Shown in pieces: positions 1 through 8,480 of a stretch of DNA of 32,005 nt (its first letter is position 1; every line of letters begins with the position of its first letter). The notes under the pieces were generated by a model. It was not told the origin of the DNA, ran no database searches, and worked only from the letters and a program-made list of their open reading frames with translations. Source of the stretch: an uncultured Bacteroidota bacterium (lineage in GTDB: Bacteria; Bacteroidota; Bacteroidia; Flavobacteriales; Flavobacteriaceae); the NCBI GenBank assembly GCA_903861155.1, contig CAIOTL010000127.1, forward strand, positions 1-32,005. The letters are read 5' to 3'. Made by a program: the position numbers and the translations under genes.

Positions 1-1860
1 ACAAACTCTTGTGTTTCTGTAATGGAAGGTAATGAAGCAGTTGTTATTCCTAATGCAGAAGGAAAAAGAACAACACCATCTATCATCGCTTTTGTTGAAG
101 GTGGAGAAATTAAAGTAGGGGATCCTGCTAAGAGACAAGCGGTAACTAATCCAACTAAGACTATTGCTTCAATTAAACGTTTCATGGGGCATTCTTTTTC
201 TGAAGTTTCAGCTGAAGCAAAAAGAGTTTCATACAAAGTAGTAAAAGGCGACAACAATACACCACGTGTGGATATTGATGGTCGTTTGTATTCTGCTCAA
301 GAATTGTCAGCTATGACTCTTCAAAAAATGAAAAAAACTGCTGAAGACTATTTAGGTCAAACAGTTACTGAAGCAGTTATTACTGTTCCTGCTTACTTTA
401 ATGATGCACAACGTCAAGCTACAAAAGAAGCTGGTGAAATTGCAGGTCTTAAAGTAATGCGTATTATCAACGAACCTACAGCTGCTGCTTTGGCTTATGG
501 TTTAGATAAAAAAGGGAAAGATCAAAAAATTGCTGTTTACGATTTAGGTGGAGGTACATTTGATATTTCTGTTCTTGAATTAGGAGACGGAGTTTTCGAA
601 GTATTGTCTACAAATGGAGATACTCACCTTGGTGGAGATGATTTTGATCACGAAATTATTGACTGGTTAGCTGCTGAATTTTTAACTGAAGAAGGTATTG
701 ATTTGCGTTTAGATCCAATGTCTTTGCAACGTTTGAAAGAAGCTGCTGAAAAAGCAAAAATTGAATTGTCTTCTTCTTCAGAAACTGAAATCAACCTGCC
801 TTATGTAACTGCGACAGCTTCAGGACCAAAACACTTAGTTAAAAAATTAACTAGAGCTCAATTTGAAAAATTGACTGATTCATTAGTAAAACGTTCTATG
901 GCACCAGTTGCTAAAGCCTTGAAAGATGCAGGTTTATCAACTTCAGATATTGACGAAATAATTTTAGTTGGTGGTTCTACTCGTATGCCAAGAATTGTTG
1001 ACGAAGTGGAGAAATTCTTTGGTAAAAAAGCGTCTAAAGGAGTTAACCCTGATGAAGTTGTTGCAATTGGAGCAGCTATTCAAGGTGGAGTTCTTTCTGG
1101 AGATGTAAAAGATGTATTGTTACTTGACGTTACCCCTTTATCTTTAGGTATCGAAACTATGGGTGGCGTAATGACTACATTAATCGAGTCTAATACAACT
1201 ATTCCAACCAAGAAATCGCAAGTATTCTCTACTGCTGCAGATTCTCAACCAACAGTTGAAATCCACGTATTGCAAGGAGCTAGAGCAATGGCTGCTGACA
1301 ACAAAACAATTGGTCGTTTCCATTTAGATGGTATTCCACCAGCGCCAAGAGGTGTTCCACAAATTGAAGTAACTTTTGATATTGATGCCAATGGTATTAT
1401 CAAAGTTTCTGCAACCGACAAAGGAACTGGAAAATCTCACGATATTCGTATCGAAGCTTCTTCTGGATTGACAGCGGATGAAATCGAAAGAATGAAAAAA
1501 GATGCTGAAGCAAATGCAGATGCTGATAAAATAGCAAGAGCAAGAGCTGAAAAATTGAACGAAGCAGATGGAATGATTTTCCAAACTGAATCTCAATTGA
1601 AAGAACTTGGAGCGAAATTGACAGACGACAACAAAGTGGCTATCGAATATGCTTTGAATGAATTGAGAATGGCACACCAATCTCAAGATGTTGATGCTAT
1701 CCAAATCGCTCTTGACAAAATCAATGCAGCTTGGAAAACAGCTACTGAAGCAATGTATGCTCAAGGAGAACAAGCTCAAGGTGGTCAACAAGAAGCTCAA
1801 CCACAAGGGGAAGCTCAAGGAGACAATGTTGAAGACGTTGAATTCGAAGAAGTAAAATAA
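1..1860 (+). CDS. dnaK: Chaperone protein DnaK (Hsp70), 5' end cut by window
   Basis: ATP-dependent cytosolic chaperone that binds unfolded polypeptides with DnaJ and GrpE. The reading frame is open from base 1 and begins at [10 protein letters not shown], the phosphate-1 loop that follows the IDLGT segment in Hsp70 proteins. About 11 N-terminal codons are therefore missing, and the ATG at position 22 is an internal Met. Visible Hsp70 marks are the [15 protein letters not shown] and [14 protein letters not shown] segments, [10 protein letters not shown], and [10 protein letters not shown] in the nucleotide-binding domain. These are followed by the linker [19 protein letters not shown], the beta-sandwich substrate domain and a helical lid. 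The tail is Gln/Gly/Glu-rich and ends VEFEEVK, a usual bacterial DnaK ending. With the missing codons the length is about 630 residues, which is normal. Tandem terminators follow. The heat-shock promoter, if any, lies outside the window. Confidence 0.98.
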   Translation, partial: TNSCVSVMEGNEAVVIPNAEGKRTTPSIIAFVEGGEIKVGDPAKRQAVTNPTKTIASIKRFMGHSFSEVSAEAKRVSYKVVKGDNNTPRVDIDGRLYSAQELSAMTLQKMKKTAEDYLGQTVTEAVITVPAYFNDAQRQATKEAGEIAGLKVMRIINEPTAAALAYGLDKKGKDQKIAVYDLGGGTFDISVLELGDGVFEVLSTNGDTHLGGDDFDHEIIDWLAAEFLTEEGIDLRLDPMSLQRLKEAAEKAKIELSSSSETEINLPYVTATASGPKHLVKKLTRAQFEKLTDSLVKRSMAPVAKALKDAGLSTSDIDEIILVGGSTRMPRIVDEVEKFFGKKASKGVNPDEVVAIGAAIQGGVLSGDVKDVLLLDVTPLSLGIETMGGVMTTLIESNTTIPTKKSQVFSTAADSQPTVEIHVLQGARAMAADNKTIGRFHLDGIPPAPRGVPQIEVTFDIDANGIIKVSATDKGTGKSHDIRIEASSGLTADEIERMKKDAEANADADKIARARAEKLNEADGMIFQTESQLKELGAKLTDDNKVAIEYALNELRMAHQSQDVDAIQIALDKINAAWKTATEAMYAQGEQAQGGQQEAQPQGEAQGDNVEDVEFEEVK

Positions 1861-1935
1861 GCAGAGAACCAATTTTTTTATAAAAAAAATTGTGCGAATC
1901 GCTAATCCCGATTTTTTGCGGGGTCTAAATAAGAG

Positions 1936-1965
1936 AAACCGAGTCAGAAATGACTCGGTTTTTTT
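1936..1965 (+). terminator. Rho-independent terminator of dnaK
   Basis: A perfect 11-bp stem (AAACCGAGTCA with TGACTCGGTTT, 1936-1946 and 1951-1961) closes a GAAA tetraloop and runs into a T tract ending at 1965. It lies 75 bases after the dnaK stop. Confidence 0.9.
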
Positions 1966-1968
1966 GTT

Positions 1969-2001
1969 AAACCCGACAGGTTCTAAAAACCTGTCGGGTT
2001 T
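1969..2001 (+). terminator. Second tandem terminator, CCCGACAGGTT-type hairpin
   Basis: A perfect 14-bp stem (1969-1982 with 1988-2001) has a 5-base loop and a short T-rich tail. It begins three bases after the T tract of the preceding terminator. Its core CCCGACAGGTT/AACCTGTCGGG closely resembles the hairpin at 19637-19663, so it may also be a dispersed repeat that works as a terminator. It is symmetrical and could stop transcription from either side. Confidence 0.8.
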
Positions 2002-2112
2002 GTTTTGTAACATCCGTTTTGAAATTTTATTAAAGTGGACTAAAACTACAATTTTTCATATTTTATTATCCATCAAATGATAAATGTCACTATTCTTTAT
2101 AATAGATTTCCT

Positions 2113-2120
2113 TAATTTTG
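2113..2120 (+). promoter_or_regulatory. Possible -7 element of the pta promoter
   Basis: TAATTTTG matches the Bacteroidota -7 consensus TAnnTTTG and lies 51 bases before the pta ATG. I see no TTG -33 element at the usual spacing, so this is only a partial promoter match. Confidence 0.4.
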
Positions 2121-2171
2121 CTTCATAAAGTATTAGCATTAGAAAGATAAATAAATTTAACAATATAAATA

Positions 2172-4265
2172 ATGAACAAGGCCATATACATCGCAACAAG
2201 CGAGGAAAATAGCGGTAAATCGATTATTACTTTGGGATTGATGAGCATGCTTATAGGCAAAACAGCCAAAGTGGGTTATTTTAGACCTATTGTGGAAGAT
2301 TTTGAGGAAGGAAAACTAGATAATCACATCGAAACCGTAATCAATCATTTTGGTTTAGACATCGCATTTCAGGATGCATACGCAATAACCAAAAGCAAAT
2401 TAATCAAGAAAAAGAACAAAGGGAAACTAGGGGAAGTAATCGATTTAATTATTGAAAAATACAAACGACTCGAAGAACGATTTGATTTTGTTTTGGTCGA
2501 AGGAACCAGTTTTACGGGTGAAGGTACGGTTATTGAATTAGATATGAATGTTTTAATTGCCAAAAACTTGGGGATTCCAACTATTATTGTGGGTTCCGGC
2601 GTTGGAAAAACACTCGAAGAATTAGTCGACAGCCTTTATCTGGCTTATGATTCCTTCAAGGTAAAAGAGGTGGAAGTCTTGGCAGTAATTGCCAATAAAG
2701 TTCAGCCCGAAAACATTGACTTGGTAACCGAAAGTTTGAAAAAAAGCTTGCCTGAAACGGTTTTGGTAAATGTTATTCCGATTATTTCGAGTTTAAACAA
2801 TCCAACGATTCAAGAAATTGTTAAGGCTTTGGATGCGAAAGTTTTATTTGGTGCAGCATTTCTCAACAATCAAATTGGGAGCTTTAGTATTGGAGCGATG
2901 CAATTGCGGAATTATTTGCTGAATTTAAAAGAAAATGCACTTGTCATAACACCTGGAGATAGAGCCGACATTATTCTAGGTGCTTTGCAAGCCAATGAAT
3001 CTGTGAATTATCCTTCGATTTCAGGAATAGTTTTGACGGGTAACATTGTTCCAGAAGACAGTATTCTAAAACTGATTGAAGGACTTTCGACAGTCGTTCC
3101 AATCATTGCGGTTGAAGGAGGAACGTATATGATTTCCAATAAAATTGGCGATATAAAACCTAAAATTTATGCCAATAATAAACAAAAGATTCAAACATCT
3201 ATTGATACTTTCGAAAGATACGTAGATTTAGATAGTTTGACTGAAAAGTTTATCAAGTTTGAAGCCGAAGGAATGACGCCAAAAATGTTTCAATACAACT
3301 TGGTTAAACGAGCCAAAAAACATCGTAAACATATTGTTCTGCCTGAAGGAAATGATGACAGAATCATCATTGCCGCTGCCCGATTGTTGGCAATGGATGT
3401 GGTCGATATTTCTATCATTGGCGTTAAAAAACAAATCGAAAATAAAGTGGCAGAGTTAGGTTTGACTTTTGATTTTACTAAAGTTCATATCATCAATCCA
3501 ATAAAATCGGAGCATTATGATGATTACGTTAAGACCTATTATGAGTTGCGAAAAGAAAAGAAAATGACGATGGAAATCGCTAGGGATTTGATGGAAGATG
3601 GTTCTTATTTTGGCACGATGATGGTCTATAAAGGCGATGCTGACGGTATGGTTTCTGGTGCAGCACACACAACTCAGCATACTATTTTACCAGCCTTACA
3701 ATTCATTAAAACCAAACCTAGTTCTTCCGTGGTTTCCTCCATATTTTTTATGTGTTTAGAAGATCGGGTTTCAATTTTTGGCGATTGTGCCATCAATCCA
3801 AATCCTACTTCGGAACAATTGGCAGAAATTGCTATTTCATCAGCCGATTCCAGTTTGGCTTTCGGAATTGAACCAAAAATTGCGATGCTTTCCTATTCCT
3901 CCGGTTCCTCCGGAAAAGGGGATGAGGTAGATAAAGTGAGAGCCGCAACCGAAATTGTTAGGAAAAAACGTCCCGATTTAAAAATCGAAGGACCTATTCA
4001 ATATGATGCTGCCGTCGATCCAGAAGTAGGCCAAAGTAAAATGCCCAATTCAGAAGTGGCAGGACACGCCAGCGTCTTGATTTTCCCTGATTTAAACACG
4101 GGAAACAACACCTATAAAGCAGTCCAAAGAGAAACTGGCGCATTGGCAATCGGTCCAATGTTGCAAGGACTAAACAAACCGGTCAACGATTTAAGCCGAG
4201 GCTGTACCGTTGACGACATTATCAACACGGTTGTGATTACCGCCATTCAGGCGCAGGGATTTTAG
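2172..4265 (+). CDS. pta: Phosphate acetyltransferase, long form
   Basis: Converts acetyl-CoA plus phosphate to acetyl-phosphate and CoA in the cytosol, reversibly. The 697-residue length fits the three-domain form. Residues 1-220 are a P-loop, BioD-like domain with TSEENSGKS near residues 9-17. The middle (about 230-340) is a DRTGG-type regulatory domain with ITPGDRADIILGAL. The C-terminal catalytic PTA_PTB domain starts near residue 375. It shows LPEGNDDR (about 392), DGMVSGAAHTT (about 490), YSSGSSGKGDEVDKV (about 575) and QYDAAVDPEVGQSKMPNSEV. The ATG is the first in frame and gives the expected N-terminal strand before the P-loop. ackA follows on the same strand and uses the acetyl-phosphate, so the two genes form an acetate-forming or acetate-assimilating operon. 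Confidence 0.97.
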   Translation: MNKAIYIATSEENSGKSIITLGLMSMLIGKTAKVGYFRPIVEDFEEGKLDNHIETVINHFGLDIAFQDAYAITKSKLIKKKNKGKLGEVIDLIIEKYKRLEERFDFVLVEGTSFTGEGTVIELDMNVLIAKNLGIPTIIVGSGVGKTLEELVDSLYLAYDSFKVKEVEVLAVIANKVQPENIDLVTESLKKSLPETVLVNVIPIISSLNNPTIQEIVKALDAKVLFGAAFLNNQIGSFSIGAMQLRNYLLNLKENALVITPGDRADIILGALQANESVNYPSISGIVLTGNIVPEDSILKLIEGLSTVVPIIAVEGGTYMISNKIGDIKPKIYANNKQKIQTSIDTFERYVDLDSLTEKFIKFEAEGMTPKMFQYNLVKRAKKHRKHIVLPEGNDDRIIIAAARLLAMDVVDISIIGVKKQIENKVAELGLTFDFTKVHIINPIKSEHYDDYVKTYYELRKEKKMTMEIARDLMEDGSYFGTMMVYKGDADGMVSGAAHTTQHTILPALQFIKTKPSSSVVSSIFFMCLEDRVSIFGDCAINPNPTSEQLAEIAISSADSSLAFGIEPKIAMLSYSSGSSGKGDEVDKVRAATEIVRKKRPDLKIEGPIQYDAAVDPEVGQSKMPNSEVAGHASVLIFPDLNTGNNTYKAVQRETGALAIGPMLQGLNKPVNDLSRGCTVDDIINTVVITAIQAQGF

Positions 4266-4320
4266 ATTGCAGATTTCAGATTGGAAAATTAAAAGAAAAA
4301 GAAGCAGAATGTATATCCAT

Positions 4321-4358
4321 CCAGTCTCCCTCTCCTTCGGAGAGGTTCGGGGTGAGGA
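4321..4358. repeat. Palindromic CTCTCC...GGAGAG repeat in the pta-ackA spacer
   Basis: A perfect 7-bp stem, CCTCTCC (4329-4335) with GGAGAGG (4339-4345), closes a TTC loop and is followed by TTCGGGGTGAGG. It is markedly richer in G+C than its surroundings. Before it, just after the pta stop, is a GATTGCAGATTTCAGATTG tract. The element lies wholly in the 106-base spacer between the pta stop and the ackA ATG. I recall similar short palindromes scattered between genes in flavobacteria, but I cannot count copies here. Confidence 0.6.
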
Positions 4359-4371
4359 AAAAAACAATAAA

Positions 4372-5556
4372 ATGAAAATACTAATAATAAACTCAGGGAG
4401 TTCTTCCATAAAATACCAATTAATTGCAATGCCAACCGCCGAAGTTATTTGTTCCGGGATGATTGACAGAATAGGGTTGGAGACTTCCAATTTAAGTTAT
4501 GAAACCAATTCGAATAAAATTGAGGAATCATTACCCATTCCCAATCATAAAATGGGTCTGGAAAAAATAGCCTATTTGTTGATGGACGAAAAAGTGGGCG
4601 TGATAAAAAGTACCCAGGAAATCAATGCTGTTGGTCATCGTGTAGTTCACGGCGGAAGTAATTTTACGCATACTACCATTATTAACAAAGAAGTGAAGGA
4701 CAAGATCAAACAACTTTTTGAGTTGGCACCTTTGCACAATCCTGCGAATTTAGAAGGAATAAATGTAGCATCGGCAATTTTTGAAACGGCTAAACAAGTG
4801 GCTGTTTTTGATACGGCTTTTCACCAAACGATGCCTGTTGTGGCCTATAAATATGCAGTTCCTAATTATCTTTTAACCGAAAATAAAATTCGGGTTTACG
4901 GTTTTCACGGAACAAGTCACAAGTATGTTTCAGAAAAAGCCATTAAGTATTTGCAAAATAGTTCCAAAATTATCAGCATACATTTAGGCAATGGTTGCAG
5001 TATGACCGCCATAAAAGACGGAAAAAGTATTGATACCACACTTGGTTTTGGACCAATGAATGGCTTGATTATGGGAACTCGAAGCGGTGATATTGACCAA
5101 TCGGTGATCTTTTATTTGGTCAATACTTTGGGTTATTCGCTTGATGCAGTGAGTACGATGTTGAATAAACAAAGCGGAATGCTTGGGCTAACAGGCTTTA
5201 GTGATTTGAGAGATATTGAATCGAATGCCGCAAAAGGAAATACAGATTGTCAACTAGCTTTGGCAATGAATGCGTACCGAATCAAGAAATATATTGGTTC
5301 TTATGCAGCAGCTTTAAACGGTTTGGATGCGATTGTTTTCACAGCCGGAATTGGAGAGAATTCTTCTTATATTCGAAAATTAGTTTGTACTGATATGGAG
5401 TATTTTGGGATTGAATTGGATGAATCCAAAAATGATATGCGTTCCAAAGAAATCAGGGAAATCAATGCTCCCCAATCGAAAACCAAGATTTTGGTTATTC
5501 CTACCAATGAAGAAATCGAAATCGCTAATCAGGTGTATGAATTGCTTTTGAAATAG
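4372..5556 (+). CDS. ackA: Acetate kinase
   Basis: Makes ATP and acetate from acetyl-phosphate and ADP, and works with Pta next door. The start is the ATG at 4372, giving 394 residues. An in-frame ATG at 4267 would add 35 residues that are translated repeat DNA and have no family counterpart. Signature segments are NSGSSS (7-12), VGHRVVHGG (88-95, with Arg90), VFDTAFHQTMP (145-154, with the catalytic Asp147), the YGFHGTSHKYV block (176-186, with His179), HLGNGCS, MGTRSGDID and FTAGIGENS. The family is normally about 400 residues long. It is probably cotranscribed with pta, although a small hairpin repeat stands between them. A family A repeat follows the stop. Confidence 0.96.
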   Translation: MKILIINSGSSSIKYQLIAMPTAEVICSGMIDRIGLETSNLSYETNSNKIEESLPIPNHKMGLEKIAYLLMDEKVGVIKSTQEINAVGHRVVHGGSNFTHTTIINKEVKDKIKQLFELAPLHNPANLEGINVASAIFETAKQVAVFDTAFHQTMPVVAYKYAVPNYLLTENKIRVYGFHGTSHKYVSEKAIKYLQNSSKIISIHLGNGCSMTAIKDGKSIDTTLGFGPMNGLIMGTRSGDIDQSVIFYLVNTLGYSLDAVSTMLNKQSGMLGLTGFSDLRDIESNAAKGNTDCQLALAMNAYRIKKYIGSYAAALNGLDAIVFTAGIGENSSYIRKLVCTDMEYFGIELDESKNDMRSKEIREINAPQSKTKILVIPTNEEIEIANQVYELLLK

Positions 5557-5588
5557 AGATTTATAGTGTTCAAACTTCTCTTCCACTT

Positions 5589-5655
5589 GTCATTCCGAGG
5601 AACGAGGACACGAGCAAAGCGAACTGGCGAAGTAATCTCATAATATGAGCAACTA
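5589..5655 (+). repeat. Family A palindromic intergenic repeat, long variant
   Basis: The element begins GTCATTCCGAGGAACGAGGA and ends near AATCTCATAATATGAGCAAC. Its ends resemble the other family A copies at 6681-6751, 8279-8350 and 31642-31712. It carries an extra middle block (5606-5632) that matches 26 of 27 bases of 30428-30454 in inverted orientation. It lies in the 138-base gap between ackA and the next gene. Confidence 0.75.
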
Positions 5656-5694
5656 ACAGAGTAATATGTTATTGTATAATAAAAATATATAATT

Positions 5695-6438
5695 ATGTTA
5701 AAAAAGAAATTCATCCTATTTATTTGCCTTATAGCACTTATCTTATTTACTACAATTGGATTAGTGAGTTTTAAGTCCGATAAAGTTTCAGTTAACGATA
5801 AAATATTGAGTTATATAGTAGACACAAAAATCCAAAACGTTGAGTTATATTGGAAAGATGACAGCGGCAAGTTATTTAATAGTATTTTAAACTTGAAATT
5901 ATGGCTTGAAAGTAAGCATAAAAAATTGGCATTTGCTATGAATGGTGGGATGTATATGGAAAATTACTCGCCATTGGGTCTTTTTGTACAGAATCAAAAA
6001 AAAATATCTAAGTTAAATACACGTTCAGGTAACGGGAATTTTTATATAAAACCAAACGGGGTCTTTTATATTACAACCGACAACAATGCAAAAATTTGTA
6101 AAACAAATGATTTTAATATTATTAACAAAATTAAATATGCAATACAATCGGGACCTATGTTAGTAATTGATGGTAAAATTCCTTCTTCATTTAAAGAAGG
6201 AGCAATTAGCTTAAACATAAGAAACGGTGTGGGTATTTTGCCAAATAACAGGGTGATTTTTGCTATGTCAAAAGAACAAATTAATTTTTATGATTTCGCA
6301 AAATATTTTAAAGATTTAGGATGCAAAAATGCTTTATATCTTGATGGTTATGTTTCTCGAACTTATTTGCCTGAGAAACAATGGTTACAAACCGATGGTA
6401 ATTTTGGGGTAATAATAGGAGTCTTGACTCAAAAATAA
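5695..6438 (+). CDS. Phosphodiester glycosidase family (NAGPA/DUF2233-like) protein
   Basis: A 247-residue protein with a basic N-terminus and a hydrophobic segment at residues 6-24, so it is probably exported or anchored by a signal anchor. Family features are LAFAMNGGMY (78-87), SPLGLFVQNQK (92-102), the repeated strand pattern in GNGNFYIKPNGVFYI, IQSGPMLVIDG (150-160), RNGVGILPNNRVIFAMS and the C-terminal NALYLDGYVSRTYLP (212-226). This pattern fits the family of human N-acetylglucosamine-1-phosphodiester alpha-N-acetylglucosaminidase (PF09992), whose bacterial members are thought to act on glycan phosphodiesters. The actual substrate is unknown. The gene stands alone, is very AT-rich, and has palindromic repeats on both sides (5589-5655 and 6548-6741), which may suggest acquisition. 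No Shine-Dalgarno sequence is visible. Confidence 0.8.
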   Translation: MLKKKFILFICLIALILFTTIGLVSFKSDKVSVNDKILSYIVDTKIQNVELYWKDDSGKLFNSILNLKLWLESKHKKLAFAMNGGMYMENYSPLGLFVQNQKKISKLNTRSGNGNFYIKPNGVFYITTDNNAKICKTNDFNIINKIKYAIQSGPMLVIDGKIPSSFKEGAISLNIRNGVGILPNNRVIFAMSKEQINFYDFAKYFKDLGCKNALYLDGYVSRTYLPEKQWLQTDGNFGVIIGVLTQK

Positions 6439-6547
6439 ATTATAGTTATTAAAAAACTGAATTATTTCCAGATATTTGTTTTTTGAGCCAGCTCTACGAA
6501 GTATTCCTTAAAAAAAACCGAACGTTCTTAAAAGTCGGCTTTGCTGT

Positions 6548-6673
6548 GCGAAGTCTCCCGACTTCATAACTTTTCCAAAAGGTAACTAACACAGCTATCA
6601 AATACCAATCATAAAATAATTTGATAAAGTTGTAACGGTATGTAGAAGTGGGTACGAAGTCGGGAGACTACGC
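6548..6673. repeat. Family B inverted-arm element, copy 1
   Basis: The left arm GCGAAGTCTCCCGACTTC (6548-6565) and right arm GAAGTCGGGAGACTACGC (6656-6673) pair at 17 of 18 positions across a 90-base interior. Each arm contains a smaller palindrome, GAAGTC-TCCC-GACTTC or its complement, so the element is a nested palindrome. The second copy is at 30573-30682 in the opposite orientation. When one copy is reverse-complemented, the interiors share landmarks: GTACCCA beside one arm, a CAACTTT tract, and GATAGCT near the other arm. Confidence 0.75.
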
Positions 6674-6680
6674 ACATCGG

Positions 6681-6751
6681 GTGTTCGACGAAGGAGGAAT
6701 CTCAACATACGAGAGCAACTAATGAGATTCCTCCTTCGTCGGAATGACAAA
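6681..6751 (-). repeat. Family A palindromic repeat, perfect 19-bp hairpin
   Basis: CGACGAAGGAGGAATCTCA (6686-6704) and its exact reverse complement (6723-6741) close an 18-base loop containing GAGAGCAACTAA. On the minus strand the element begins GTCATTCCGACGAAGGAGG, which parallels GTCATTGCGAGGAACGAAGC in the copies at 8279 and 31642. The loop resembles the ACGAGAGCAACAAATG interior of the 31642 copy. Confidence 0.8.
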
Positions 6752-6797
6752 ATTATGGAAGACAATTTTGATAATTTTATAGATTTGCCCACAAAAA

Positions 6798-6826
6798 AAA
6801 ACCTGCAACATCACATTGCAGGTTTT
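6798..6826 (-). terminator. Rho-independent terminator of fumC
   Basis: An 11-bp stem (AAAACCTGCAA with TTGCAGGTTTT, 6798-6808 and 6816-6826) has a 7-base loop. Read on the minus strand it is followed by a run of Ts (the A tract at 6793-6801 on the plus strand), and it lies just past the fumC stop. Confidence 0.88.
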
Positions 6827-6850
6827 AATTTATAATTGATTAATTCATAA

Positions 6851-8248
6851 TTATTTCAAACTTCCCACCATATCCTCAGGTTTTACCCAAGCTTCAAAAT
6901 CTTCGGCGGTTACATAACCCAAACGAACGGCTTCCATTTTTAAAGTAGTTCCGTTTTTGTGTGCCGTTTGAGCGATTTCAGCTGATTTATAATAGCCAAT
7001 TTTGGTATTTAAAGCTGTAACCAACATCAATGAATTGTTGACTAATTCTTCGATACGTTTGTAATTCGGTTCGATTCCGCTGGCACAATGTTCGTCAAAC
7101 GACAGGCAGGCTTCCCCTAACAATCGCGCTGATTGCAAGAAGTTGGCCGCCATCAACGGTTTGAAAACGTTCAATTCATAATGACCTTGCATTCCTCCAA
7201 CAGAAATTGCCACATCATTTCCTATTACTTGCGCGCAAACCATTGTCAAGGCTTCGCATTGCGTTGGGTTTACTTTTCCCGGCATAATCGATGAACCCGG
7301 TTCGTTTTCCGGAATGATGATTTCGCCAATTCCAGAACGGGGTCCAGAAGCTAACATTCGAACATCATTCGCGATTTTATTCAAGGAAACCGCCAATTGT
7401 TTTAATGCGCCGTGAGTTTCCACAATCGCATCATGAGCCGCCAAAGCTTCGAATTTGTTGGGTGCAGTTACAAAAGGATGTCCTGTGAATTTGGCAATAT
7501 ATTCGGCTACTTTTACATCGTAACTTGCCGGCGTGTTCAAGCCGGTTCCAACGGCAGTTCCGCCCAAAGCCACTTCGGATAAATGTGCCAAAGTGTTTTT
7601 TACTGCTTTTATTCCATAACTCAATTGCGCCGCATATCCTGAAATTTCTTGTCCCAATGTCAATGGCGTTGCATCCATTAAATGCGTGCGACCTATTTTT
7701 ACCACATTGTTAAATTCGGCAGCTTTTGCTTGAAGCGTGTCTCTTAATTTTTCGACACCCGGAATGGTGATTTCCACAACGGCTTTGTAGGCCGCAATAT
7801 GCATTCCCGTTGGGAAAGTGTCGTTTGAAGATTGTGATTTGTTCACGTCGTCATTGGCTTTGATGAATTGTTCGCCTTCGCCAATGCCAAATCCTTTTAA
7901 CACTTGAGCACGATTCGCAACCACTTCGTTCACGTTCATATTGCTTTGCGTTCCTGAACCTGTTTGCCAAATCACAAGCGGAAATTCATCTGCCAATTTT
8001 CCGGCAAGGATTTCGTCGCAAACGGCTGCGATGGCATCTCGTTTTTCGATTGGCAAAACACCTAAATCACAATTGGCATAAGCCGCTGCTTTTTTCAGGA
8101 AGGCAAAACCTTCGATGATTTCTTTTGGCATTGAAGCCGAAGGGCCAATTTTGAAGTTGTTTCTGGAACGTTCTGTTTGTGCTCCCCAATATTTATCGGC
8201 GGGAACTTGTACTTCGCCCATTGTGTCTTTTTCAATTCTGTATTTCAT
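6851..8248 (-). CDS. fumC: Class II fumarate hydratase (fumarase C)
   Basis: Interconverts fumarate and L-malate in the TCA cycle. It is the heat-stable, iron-independent class II enzyme and a homotetramer in known relatives. The 465-residue length matches E. coli FumC. Active-site segments in order are [10 protein letters not shown] (96-105), [11 protein letters not shown] (140-150), [17 protein letters not shown] (184-200, with catalytic His189), [10 protein letters not shown] (229-238) and the flexible loop [11 protein letters not shown] (318-328) that carries the catalytic Ser and is the fumarase/aspartase superfamily signature. FumC rather than argininosuccinate lyase or aspartase is supported by [11 protein letters not shown] and the overall length. 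It is transcribed alone and ends in a clear terminator. A TAAATTTG -7-like element lies on the minus strand at 8375-8382, but I find no matching -33 element, and a family A repeat separates it from the ATG. Confidence 0.97.
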   Translation of the reverse strand: MKYRIEKDTMGEVQVPADKYWGAQTERSRNNFKIGPSASMPKEIIEGFAFLKKAAAYANCDLGVLPIEKRDAIAAVCDEILAGKLADEFPLVIWQTGSGTQSNMNVNEVVANRAQVLKGFGIGEGEQFIKANDDVNKSQSSNDTFPTGMHIAAYKAVVEITIPGVEKLRDTLQAKAAEFNNVVKIGRTHLMDATPLTLGQEISGYAAQLSYGIKAVKNTLAHLSEVALGGTAVGTGLNTPASYDVKVAEYIAKFTGHPFVTAPNKFEALAAHDAIVETHGALKQLAVSLNKIANDVRMLASGPRSGIGEIIIPENEPGSSIMPGKVNPTQCEALTMVCAQVIGNDVAISVGGMQGHYELNVFKPLMAANFLQSARLLGEACLSFDEHCASGIEPNYKRIEELVNNSLMLVTALNTKIGYYKSAEIAQTAHKNGTTLKMEAVRLGYVTAEDFEAWVKPEDMVGSLK

Positions 8249-8278
8249 TTTATTAAATATTTAATTATTTATAATTTT

Positions 8279-8350
8279 GTCATTGCGAGGAACGAAGCAA
8301 TCCCATTTATTGCTCCTCTTTTATTGGGATTTCTCCTTCATCGAAATGAC
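8279..8350 (+). repeat. Family A palindromic repeat in the fumC leader
   Basis: Starts GTCATTGCGAGGAACGAAGC and ends ATCGAAATGAC. The terminal GTCATT/AATGAC and internal ATCCCA/TGGGAT pairs make it an imperfect hairpin. It lies between the fumC start and the fumC -7-like element at 8375, so it would be part of the 5' leader of the fumC transcript if that promoter is used. Confidence 0.78.
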
Positions 8351-8422
8351 AAATAAGCTTTCTTTTTCGTTGCCCAAATTTACGGATTACTACCGTTTTA
8401 AAAAAATATTATCAAGTATTTA

Positions 8423-8453
8423 TTGGTAAGAAAAAATATTAAACTTACATTTG
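8423..8453 (+). promoter_or_regulatory. Bacteroidota-type promoter for the 56-aa membrane protein
   Basis: TTG (8423-8425), a 20-base spacer, then TACATTTG (8446-8453) match the -33/-7 pattern TTG-N17-23-TAnnTTTG. The -7 element ends 27 bases before the ATG at 8481. This also argues against the in-frame TTG at 8451 as the start, because it lies inside the promoter. Confidence 0.65.
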
Positions 8454-8480
8454 TGCCTACATTCAAAAATTCCGAAAAAA

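Larger units (their letters stand above)
1861..2171. other. dnaK-pta intergenic region
   Basis: This 311-base gap holds an A/T-only inverted repeat just after the dnaK stop (about 1871-1891), two strong GC hairpins in tandem (1936-1965 and 1969-2001), and an AT-rich pta leader containing a TAATTTTG -7-like element. Short reading frames that cross the hairpins on both strands have no protein-like features, so I see no gene here. Confidence 0.7.
6439..6850. other. Repeat-filled intergenic region before the fumC 3' end
   Basis: These 412 bases hold one family B inverted-arm element (6548-6673), one family A hairpin (6681-6751) immediately next to it, and the fumC terminator (6798-6826). Reading frames here are by-products of the repeats. 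I see no gene. Confidence 0.7.

Noticed and set aside
1324..2013. A 229-codon open frame on the minus strand opposite dnaK
   Set aside because: It runs antisense to strongly conserved DnaK sequence and across both terminators. The product is Ser/Phe/Cys-rich as expected for a mirror of a coding strand and has no recognisable domain.
1892..2080. A 62-codon plus-strand frame after dnaK
   Set aside because: It is made of the two terminator hairpins and AT-rich leader. No protein features.
4267..4371. N-terminal extension of acetate kinase from an earlier ATG
   Set aside because: The 35 codons translate a repeat hairpin. Acetate kinases begin at the MKILIINSGSSS segment.
6598..6792. A 64-codon minus-strand frame between the glycosidase-like gene and fumC
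   Set aside because: It is translated repeat DNA of families A and B.
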